Of a stretch of DNA of 37,247 nucleotides, positions 24,638-30,760 are shown in pieces. The notes beneath the pieces were generated by a model. The model saw only the letters and a program-made list of their open reading frames with translations. It was not told the origin of the DNA and did no database searches. This DNA is from Desulfuromonadales bacterium (GTDB lineage: Bacteria > Desulfobacterota > Desulfuromonadia > Geobacterales > Pseudopelobacteraceae). Made by a program: the position numbers and the translations under genes. The stretch spans positions 1 to 37,247 of the forward strand of contig JACAAY010000048.1 in the NCBI GenBank assembly GCA_013377095.1, written 5' to 3'. Position 1 is the first letter of the stretch; the number at the start of each line of letters is the position of its first letter.

Positions 24638-24661
24638 TGCCGTATTAAATGCCGTAATAAA
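24638..24661. other. Left arm-type integrase binding site pair (inferred)
   Basis: Two direct 12-mers, TGCCGTATTAAA and TGCCGTAATAAA, form a 24-bp block that recurs exactly at 35823-35846 beside the integrase gene. Short direct repeats flanking both att sites are typical of arm-binding sites for phage-type integrases. Confidence 0.7.
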
Positions 24662-24685
24662 TTGTATGCCCACCCTTATCGGCGC

Positions 24686-24721
24686 CCTTGAGTTTTAGCC
24701 CAAAAGGGCGAAAACTCAAGG
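24686..24721. other. Long stem-loop at the island's left end
   Basis: A perfect 11-bp stem CCTTGAGTTTT/AAAACTCAAGG encloses an inner GCCC-AAAA-GGGC hairpin. No T run follows. A smaller stem AGCAAG/CTTGCT is at 24767-24787. No gene is seen between the terminator at 24603 and the first RNA unit. Confidence 0.65.
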
Positions 24722-24818
24722 ATACTATCCGGCCAGACTGAGGACTTCTGAACGCCTGCTGATTGCAGCAAGTTTTCAAATCTTGCTTTGTTATTTCAAT
24801 ACGTTTCATTTCTTCCAC

Positions 24819-25195
24819 CCCTCAATTTTCCTCTTGCATCCCACATTCTTTGGTGGTATCTGGATCTCATATTTCTCTACACATCTTTCCTTTGGGGAAA
24901 GACAAATTCACCGGTTCAAGCCCCGGTGTCTGAGTGGCCGCAATGGCAAGCGGCTTTTACGTCGGCAGGCAGGGCTGCAACAAGCTGGCCCCTGACTGAA
25001 CGGCATGAAGAAGTGCTGAAGGGAACCCCCGCCCGAACCTGACGGTTCCCGTTTGCGAGCGAAACACATCCGACGGCGCATGACTGCCGGAACTTACGGT
25101 AGTGCCGAACGGTAAAACTAGGGACGATTGCGTCCAAAATCTGACATGATACCCCCAAGACCTTTCCAGCGATAACGCCGAAACGGTTTTTTTTG
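24819..25195 (+). ncRNA. Candidate structured RNA, tandem unit 1
   Basis: A region of about 375 bases with no credible protein gene that recurs, diverged, at 25295-25656. Shared elements in order are: a pyrimidine-rich lead ending TGGTGGTATC, hairpin P1 TCTTTCC/GGAAAGA (24884-24902), P2 CACCGG/CCGGTG (24909-24928), P3 GGCCGC/GCGGCT with loop AATGGCAA (24936-24955), a TCGGC...GCTGCA block, and a 3' end with TACCCCC, GCCG-AAA-CGG and eight T residues. An extra stem GGGAACC/GGTTCCC lies at 25021-25050. The two copies differ by compensatory pairs in P3. Transcription strand is inferred from the T run. Function is unknown; there is no reverse transcriptase nearby and no known family was recognised. 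Confidence 0.6.
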
Positions 25196-25294
25196 TGCCC
25201 GAGACATCATGAAACAATTTCCGTAACAGGCAAGTCTAAAAAATACACTTTTTATATTATTTCCTCATGTTTCAGCACGTTTCAACTCTCAAAA

Positions 25295-25656
25295 CCCTCT
25301 ATTTTCCGCTTGCAACCTCCATTTTTTGGTGGTATCCAGTTCTCATATTTCTCTACCCATCTTGTCCTCTGTTGAGGAAAGACTAATTCACCGGTTAAAG
25401 CCCCGGTGTCTGAAAAGATCGCCACGGCAAGCGATCCATCAAGTGTCGGCGAGCCTGGTTGCAGCACCATGAATCTCGCACACCGGCCAAACAATGCAAC
25501 GCGAATGGGGTATTCCTTCCAGACCGGACGCCCTGAAGCACTCAGCGACCACACAAACACATAAATAGCACCACAGGAGACGTGCGTCCGTAAATCGGAC
25601 AACTCCCCATATTACCCCAAACCTGTTTCGGCCACCGTGCCGGAGCGGGTTTTTTC
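25295..25656 (+). ncRNA. Candidate structured RNA, tandem unit 2
   Basis: Second copy of the preceding unit, offset by about 480 bases. P1 is TCTT-G-TCCTC/GAGGA-AAGA (from 25370), P2 CACCGG/CCGGTG with a single loop change (25389-25408), and P3 GATCGC/GCGATC with loop CACGGCAA (25417-25436). Stem and loop lengths equal those of unit 1. The 3' end again has TACCCC, CCG-GAG-CGG and six T residues. The 3' half is shorter and more diverged than in unit 1. Confidence 0.6.
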
Positions 25657-25682
25657 ACGCCTGAAATCCCCCACACTACCAT

Positions 25683-25721
25683 GCGTCTCTTGCCGGCCGG
25701 TGGCCGGACAGCAAGAGACGC
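25683..25721. other. Perfect two-tier stem-loop
   Basis: GCGTCTCTTGC (25683-25693) pairs perfectly with GCAAGAGACGC (25711-25721). Between them CCGGCC and GGCCGG form a second stem. No T run follows on either strand. Confidence 0.65.
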
Positions 25722-25840
25722 GCTCTCAACACCTCAAAACTCCACACGAAAGTCCAGAACCAGCACGCGACACACCAACGACACCACCTCCAACTCACTA
25801 CTCGCCATTGATCCCGCAGTAATCCCTCCCTCCAGTACGT

Positions 25841-25982
25841 CGATCCGCTGCGGCGGATCGTAAGGACCGGCCTTCGCACACCCTGTGCGAAATCGTCCTC
25901 CGGGACGATTCCAGGCCGGTGTCGAAACGGCGCACAAGCCCATGGGTTTTGCCGCCGCCTCGCCCTGTCCGCCATGGACAGG
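25841..25982. other. Compact three-way-junction RNA and flanking hairpins
   Basis: CGATCCGC/GCGGATCG (25841-25860) is followed by a junction. P1 is ACCGGCCT/AGGCCGGT (25866-25873 with 25913-25920), enclosing P2 TCGCACA/TGTGCGA (25874-25890) and P3 AATCGTCC/GGACGATT (25891-25910), all perfect. Next come CGGC/GCCG around CCCATGGG (25929-25954) and CCTGTCC/GGACAGG (25964-25982). It lies just upstream of the recombinase gene at 26040, whose ribosome-binding site is AAAGGAGG. It could be a leader regulating that gene, a separate RNA, or a replication or recombination structure. Confidence 0.6.
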
Positions 25983-26039
25983 CCTTGCCTACACTCAACC
26001 AACCCCGGCGCCAACGTATGCGCCTGAAAGGAGGTCTTA

Positions 26040-26888
26040 ATGGTGAAACACATCTCTCTTGCCAGACAGGCCCTGACAAGGATCGGCAAGAACTGGTCGT
26101 TATCCAGCCTGACCAGGGAAAAGATCCTCTCCAACACCAAGGAGTTCGCCCAGTACGTGGCAAAGAGCTTTGGCCTGGAGCGGATCGAGAACCTTAAACC
26201 GGGACACGTTCAATCCTACGTGGAAAACCTGCATGCCAGGGGGCTATCCGCATCAACCATGGCGGACAAACTGACCGCCGTGCGGATGATCGCCTCTGCC
26301 ATCGGCAAGCAGAACATCGTCGAACGGCACAACGCAGCCTACGGCATCGTCCGGAGCCGCATCAACCCCCAGGCGGTCAACCATGACCGCCTAGTCGAAG
26401 TTCGACAGGCGATCTCTGCCCGGGCTGACCAGGGGGACAGGATCGCCCTGATGGTCAGGGCCGCCGACAGCCTGCGGGTTGCATTTGGTCTTAGGGCCAA
26501 GGAATCGCTCATGAGCAGCAGGGTTGAGCTCAGGGGCGGCAAGCTGTTCATTCATGTCGAGGGCGCCAAGGGGGGACGTCCACGGCAACTGGAAGCACGG
26601 ACCGAAGGGCAGCAAAAGGCCATTCAGCTTGTCACTGAAACAGCCAGAGCCCTGGGTTCGGGAACAGGCCGGATCATCCCGACAAACATGACCCTGAAGC
26701 AGGCCTACGATGCCCAACGTAACCTCTGGCGCGAATGCGGCGGTACCCGTGCATGCGGGGCAAACATGCACGGCGAACGTCACAGCTACGCCAGGGAGAG
26801 AGATGCGCAGGGAGCAGCGAGATCCGCCATCATGTCCGAACTGGGCCATGGTGAAGACCGCTCACCCTCGGCGTATCTCGAAAAATGA
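26040..26888 (+). CDS. Tyrosine recombinase (Integrase_1 type) of the island
   Basis: A 282-aa tyrosine recombinase. The N-terminal SAM-like core-binding domain (about 1-110, LTREKILSNTKEFAQYVAKSFG...LSASTMADKLTAVRMIA) precedes a catalytic domain with Arg152 (FGLRAKES), Lys in EGAKGGRPR, His244 and Arg247 (HGERHSYARER), His270 (LGHGEDR) and the presumed nucleophile Tyr279 three residues from the C-terminus. All active-site positions look intact. It is distinct from the P4-type integrase at the right end; proteins of this type occur on plasmids and ICEs. An AAAGGAGG site precedes the ATG. It is preceded and followed by strong stem-loops, possible recombination sites or RNA controls. Confidence 0.85.
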   Translation: MVKHISLARQALTRIGKNWSLSSLTREKILSNTKEFAQYVAKSFGLERIENLKPGHVQSYVENLHARGLSASTMADKLTAVRMIASAIGKQNIVERHNAAYGIVRSRINPQAVNHDRLVEVRQAISARADQGDRIALMVRAADSLRVAFGLRAKESLMSSRVELRGGKLFIHVEGAKGGRPRQLEARTEGQQKAIQLVTETARALGSGTGRIIPTNMTLKQAYDAQRNLWRECGGTRACGANMHGERHSYARERDAQGAARSAIMSELGHGEDRSPSAYLEK

Positions 26889-26903
26889 CAGCACCACAAT
26901 GGT

Positions 26904-26983
26904 CCCGGCAAATGCCGGGATTGATCGGTCTTCGGGACGAATTGCCCTTCGTCCCGGAAAGAGGCGGCCGCCATTCGACCGCC
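26904..26983. other. Three stem-loops downstream of the recombinase gene
   Basis: CCCGGCA/TGCCGGG (26904-26919), CGGGACGAA/TTCGTCCCG (26933-26956) and GGCGG/CCGCC (26963-26983) fill the 128-base gap before the AlpA-like gene. None has a T run. Confidence 0.6.
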
Positions 26984-27016
26984 TATATATTTATACCCAT
27001 ATTCCGGAGGTCATAT

Positions 27017-27202
27017 ATGCAGAACGAGAACAGAGTCATCAGACGCAAGCAGTTGCTGGAAATGATTGGCGTTAGCTCCGTCACTCAGTGGCGGATGGAA
27101 AAGGCTGGTCTCTTCCCTGCCAGGAGGAGACTGGGCAAGGCCTCGGTAGGGTGGATTCTCGCCGAGGTCGAGGAATGGATCAAGAGCCGGGAACGGATAT
27201 AG
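27017..27202 (+). CDS. AlpA-like MerR-type helix-turn-helix regulator
   Basis: A 61-aa protein consisting of one winged-helix DNA-binding domain: RKQLLEMIGVSSVTQWRMEKAGLFPARRRLG followed by the wing and SVGWILAEVEEWIKSR, which is the AlpA/prophage CP4-57 regulator pattern. Such proteins activate excision or replication genes of P4-like elements. The ATG at 27017 has GGAGG six bases upstream. It starts a tight group with the next two genes (gap 12 bases, then ATGA overlap), so it likely controls the replication module. Confidence 0.85.
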   Translation: MQNENRVIRRKQLLEMIGVSSVTQWRMEKAGLFPARRRLGKASVGWILAEVEEWIKSRERI

Positions 27203-27214
27203 GAGGAAAACTCT

Positions 27215-27469
27215 ATGAGTAACAAAGTATTCAGGACCGAAGCATTGGATCTGGCGGCCTATCTGGTAACGGCCGGCTTCGAGCCGAACATAGTCAGAGC
27301 CCCTCTTGAGAGAAGGGCGATATTCGAATTCACAGAGACCGAAGAACTGCGCCTGGCGATTGTCAGTTACGAAGGTGGCGCATCTCTTCCAGCCAAGCGT
27401 CTGCTCAACATCAGGAACAGGCTCTACCGTGAGGCCTCCCAGGTGGCGAAAGGAGGTGCTGCCTTATGA
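27215..27469 (+). CDS. DUF5659-like small protein
   Basis: An 84-aa protein with the look of DUF5659: an N-terminal strand and helix (FRTEALDLAAYLVTAGF) and a central FEFTETEELRLAIVSYEGG. No catalytic residues or membrane segment are evident. An AGGAGG site precedes the ATG. It is sandwiched between the AlpA-like gene and the primase gene, whose start overlaps its stop as ATGA, so it may assist replication of the element. The function is unknown. Confidence 0.7.
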   Translation: MSNKVFRTEALDLAAYLVTAGFEPNIVRAPLERRAIFEFTETEELRLAIVSYEGGASLPAKRLLNIRNRLYREASQVAKGGAAL

Positions 27470-29523
27470 GTGCCACGGAACAATTTATCGGCGTTATCCG
27501 AAAAAGTCTGGGGTACGCTCCGGACCCGGAAAAGATCATCCCCGGTAAAATGATACGTTTTGCCACCAATGACGAGAAAAGAGATCAGGCCGGCTGGTGC
27601 AAGCTCTTCGAAGATGGCATGGGCGGAATATACGGCTGCTGGCGTCAGGGGATATCGAAATCCTGGCAGGCAGATATATTCCTGACTCACGAAGAAAAGG
27701 CCGCATTTTGGACAAGGGTGAAACTGGCCAGAGAAGAGGCTGACAGAATAGATACAGAGAACCGAAGAATATGCCGGGAACAATCTGCGGAACTCTGGAA
27801 GAAAGGCCGGGACATTGATGCGAAACATCCCTACCTGGCGTTAAAGGGCGTTAAACCTCACGGAATCAAGCAACTCGGGCAAATGCTCTTGGTCCCGGTC
27901 AAAGATATGGACGATACCTTGAATGGTCTCCAATTCGTCATGCCGGATGGTATCAAGAGGCTCAAGAAAGACACATCTGTAAAAGGATGCTATCACGCCA
28001 TGGGAAATCCGGACGGAATGTTTCTAATTGCTGAGGGATATGCAACATCTGCCACCCTCCATGAGATCACCGGGCATACCGTGGCCTGCGCCTTCAATTC
28101 CGGCAACCTGAGGCCTGCAGCCGAAGCGCTCAAGAAGAAATTTCCGGATACCATCCTGGTTATCTGCGCCGATGATGATTATCTCAGAGAAGGTAATCCA
28201 GGACTGACAAAGGCAACAGAGGCTGCAAAGGCCGTGGATGGCCTTCTCGCGGTTCCTGTTTTCCCCCCAAATAGGGGAGCAAAGGATACCGACTTCAACG
28301 ATCTGGCGCGGATCGCCGGACCAGAGAAGGTCAGGGAATGCATTGATCAGGCTCGGAAACCGGAAATCGATCAAAAGGAAGAGAATGCTGAACTTCCCTT
28401 TATCTTCCGAAGGATGTCTGAGATTGAGGCCAAACCAGTTCGTTGGCTCTGGCCGGGACGGATAGCCCGGGGCAAGGTCTCGATCCTGGCCGGCCATCCC
28501 GGACTGGGCAAGAGCCAGCTCACCGCTTCTCTGGCGGCAATCGTCTCGACCGGCGGCATATGGCCGCTTGACAGCACTCCTTGCGAACCGGGCAACGTAT
28601 TCGTCTTCTCCGCCGAGGATGACGCCGAGGACACCATCCGCCCACGCCTGGAAGCGGCAGGAGCCGACCTCTCCCGGATCATCATCATCGATGCCGTCAA
28701 CGCGGGAGAATTTACCCGCTCCTTCAACCTGTCAAGTGACCTTTCCGGTCTGTCCCGAATGCTGGATCATTTCGGGGATGTATCTCTTCTTGTGATCGAC
28801 CCGGTCACCGCCTATCTGGGAAAGATCGACAGCCACAAGACCGCCGATGTCCGGGCGCTCTTGGCGCCTCTGGGTGCTCTGGCGGCGAAACACGGCACAG
28901 CGATTGTCTGCGTCTCCCATCTCAGCAAGGGTGGAAGCGGTGAGGCACTATTGAGGGTAACCGGTTCCCTGGCCTTTGTCGCTGCGGCACGTGCAGCGTT
29001 TCTCATTGCTCGTGACAATGGGGATAAGAACCGACGGCTCTTTCTTCCGATCAAAAACAATATCGGCAACGACGAAACCGGGCTGGCCTTTACGATTCAA
29101 TCCGTCACCCTTTCCGGAGGGATCGAGACTTCCCGTGTAAGCTGGGAGACCGAGGCAGTCTCCACAACCGCCGACGAGGCAATGGCTCCTATTGGAGATC
29201 CGGAAGAGCGGAGCGTGCTGGAAGACGCAAAGCGGTTTCTGGCCAACTTGCTGGCGGATGGTCCGGTCTCATCCCGGCAGATTCGAGCCGATGCAATAGG
29301 GGCCGGTTTTTCCTGGAGGACGATCCAAAGGGCCCAAAATGCACTGGATGTTGATGCCTACAAAGGGGGGATGAAGGAGGGGTGGTTCTGGTTTCTTCCC
29401 CCGAAGGACGCCAAAAAAGGCGAAGAGCGCCAGCAAAAAGATGTGGCGCTCTTCGGGAATCTTGGCGTTCTTCGGAGTGAATCAAGCAAGACGGATATTT
29501 TTGATTCCGGGCAGACTCCGTGA
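27466..29523 (+). CDS. TOPRIM primase fused to RepA-like AAA helicase
   Basis: A 685-aa replication protein. The N-terminal primase-like part (1-300) carries a TOPRIM core with Glu190 (LIAEGYATS) and the acidic triad D236-D-D238 (ICADDDY). The C-terminal part (about 320-560) is an AAA_25/RepA-type hexameric helicase with Walker A GHPGLGKSQ (Lys349) and Walker B LLVIDPVTAYLG, followed by the sensor block CVSHLSKGG. A C-terminal winged-helix-like tail (about 590-650) could contact DNA. It matches single-protein replication modules of plasmids and P4-like satellites and suggests the excised circle can replicate. It ends 130 bases before a strong terminator. Confidence 0.87.
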   Translation: MSATEQFIGVIRKSLGYAPDPEKIIPGKMIRFATNDEKRDQAGWCKLFEDGMGGIYGCWRQGISKSWQADIFLTHEEKAAFWTRVKLAREEADRIDTENRRICREQSAELWKKGRDIDAKHPYLALKGVKPHGIKQLGQMLLVPVKDMDDTLNGLQFVMPDGIKRLKKDTSVKGCYHAMGNPDGMFLIAEGYATSATLHEITGHTVACAFNSGNLRPAAEALKKKFPDTILVICADDDYLREGNPGLTKATEAAKAVDGLLAVPVFPPNRGAKDTDFNDLARIAGPEKVRECIDQARKPEIDQKEENAELPFIFRRMSEIEAKPVRWLWPGRIARGKVSILAGHPGLGKSQLTASLAAIVSTGGIWPLDSTPCEPGNVFVFSAEDDAEDTIRPRLEAAGADLSRIIIIDAVNAGEFTRSFNLSSDLSGLSRMLDHFGDVSLLVIDPVTAYLGKIDSHKTADVRALLAPLGALAAKHGTAIVCVSHLSKGGSGEALLRVTGSLAFVAAARAAFLIARDNGDKNRRLFLPIKNNIGNDETGLAFTIQSVTLSGGIETSRVSWETEAVSTTADEAMAPIGDPEERSVLEDAKRFLANLLADGPVSSRQIRADAIGAGFSWRTIQRAQNALDVDAYKGGMKEGWFWFLPPKDAKKGEERQQKDVALFGNLGVLRSESSKTDIFDSGQTP

Positions 29524-29652
29524 AAAGACGTCTAGTTTTATAATGTTTGACCCATTCCAATCGCCTTGACACGGCCGCCTTTCCCGTTGTATGTCTGTGA
29601 GTAAATATTTATGATTTGCCCGGAAGGGGCGGATGGATAGTAAGGTGCAGGC

Positions 29653-29698
29653 AAAAGCCGTTTGACCAGCGAGAAAGCAGGTCATACGGCTTTTTTTT
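29653..29698 (+). terminator. Terminator of the replication module
   Basis: AAAAGCCGT and ACGGCTTTT form the outer stem and GACC/GGTC the inner stem, followed by a run of eight T residues. It closes the 26040-29523 gene group. Confidence 0.92.
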
Positions 29699-29976
29699 AA
29701 ATAAACGTCAAGGAAGTCCGCCAATATATCGAGGGTTGGGACGGCGGGCGGCTCATTCGCTTAATACAGGTATAATGACAGATTAACTGATCAACCACCT
29801 GAATGGAATGTTATACGTCGTGAATTTTTATGTTTTTCATTGAGTTACGACAATAACGATTCAACACAAAATTACAAACCCTCATTGTGACGGGAAGATG
29901 ACCAGTATTCCGGACACTAATGAGTTGGCACTTTCTGGCTTCTGGGTACTGCATACATTTAAGGAGGTAATGAGAG
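29699..29976. promoter_or_regulatory. AT-rich intergenic region with -10 box TATAAT
   Basis: A consensus TATAAT at 29771-29776 lies about 200 bases upstream of the next gene; no good -35 box is at the standard distance. A weak stem GTCGT/ACGAC lies near 29817-29851. No protein gene is seen. The ribosome-binding site AAGGAGGT at 29961-29968 belongs to the following gene. Confidence 0.4.
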
Positions 29977-30669
29977 ATGATTCCAGCATACACATTGAAT
30001 GCGATACGTTATGCGCTCGTCGAAGCTTTTAAGGCACGCTATACCTCGATTTCAAGTTCTCCTGTGCGTATGGTGGGAATTCTTTTTGCGCCAGCGGGTT
30101 CATCGGTAACGAAGGCCGAGATTCTAACTCGCATGGATGACTTCCACCATAGGTCAGGGAACAACATTGATTTCTTTTGTGCAGGCTATGGTGCTTATTG
30201 GCCCCTTGGGTGGGTGCCCGATGAGACGGTGGTTGCTACGACCAGTGATAATTATGGATACAAAACGGAGTGGAAATACAGCTCAAAATACTTCAATGAT
30301 CTTCTTGAGGAAGTAAAGAGAGAAGCTAAGAAATGGCACTACAGCGGCGAAGTTGATCTCCTTCTTCTTAATGCCTACTATGAGTCCGAAGATGCGGTAT
30401 GTCTTGATTTCTCCTCTTCTGTAGTGCTTAAGATAAGTCGACTTAAAACTGACAAAGCAATTGAGACGGTTCCTGAACTATTCGAACGCATTTTTTTGTA
30501 TGCCGAAGCTTCACAGGAACCAACCAGCACCGAAAAATTTAGCGACAAGAGCGGTTTGAAAATCGGTCGCACGTGGCTTGTTGATCTTGCGACGAAGTAC
30601 CTTCCAGGAAATGCCGGTGATCTGTGGAAGAAAGGTCGTCACTACGCAGTTCTCGACCTCACGGAATAG
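29977..30669 (+). CDS. Unknown island protein upstream of the helicase-nuclease
   Basis: A 230-aa soluble protein I do not recognise. It has no signal peptide or membrane helix. The middle is rich in aromatic residues (FFCAGYGAYWPLGW, residues about 65-80), followed by alternating helices and strands with DLLLLNAYYES near 125 and a conserved-looking CLDFSSSVVLKISRL near 140. It has a very strong AAGGAGGT site eight bases before the ATG. Codon use is more AT-rich than in the replication module, as in the helicase gene that follows after 91 bases on the same strand. The two probably form a cargo cassette. A role in defence is inferred from position only. Confidence 0.7.
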   Translation: MIPAYTLNAIRYALVEAFKARYTSISSSPVRMVGILFAPAGSSVTKAEILTRMDDFHHRSGNNIDFFCAGYGAYWPLGWVPDETVVATTSDNYGYKTEWKYSSKYFNDLLEEVKREAKKWHYSGEVDLLLLNAYYESEDAVCLDFSSSVVLKISRLKTDKAIETVPELFERIFLYAEASQEPTSTEKFSDKSGLKIGRTWLVDLATKYLPGNAGDLWKKGRHYAVLDLTE

Positions 30670-30760
30670 AATTACTGCCCGGCGTCCCCTCCAATCCTGA
30701 CTCCTATAAACCTGATCATGGATGTTCCTGTTTTCCATTTGCTTTATCTGGAGAAATTGC

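Noticed and set aside
24909..24928. A tRNA T-arm-like CCGGTTCAAGCC motif
   Set aside because: No acceptor, D-arm or anticodon arm surrounds it and the 8-base loop does not fit a T-loop; the second copy changes the loop.
24783..25042. Short plus-strand reading frames in the first RNA unit
   Set aside because: They are not conserved in the second unit, where stops and indels interrupt them, while hairpins are conserved.
24819..25656. Retron msr-msd or group II intron RNA
   Set aside because: No reverse transcriptase is encoded in the island and no domain V-like hairpin is present.
24660..26039. CRISPR array
   Set aside because: There are only two long, diverged copies rather than short regular repeats with spacers.
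25676..26163. Minus-strand reading frames of 121-154 codons over the structured region
   Set aside because: They run antisense through perfect palindromes and the start of the recombinase gene, have no ribosome-binding site and show low-complexity Arg/Trp/Cys composition typical of GC-rich shadow frames.
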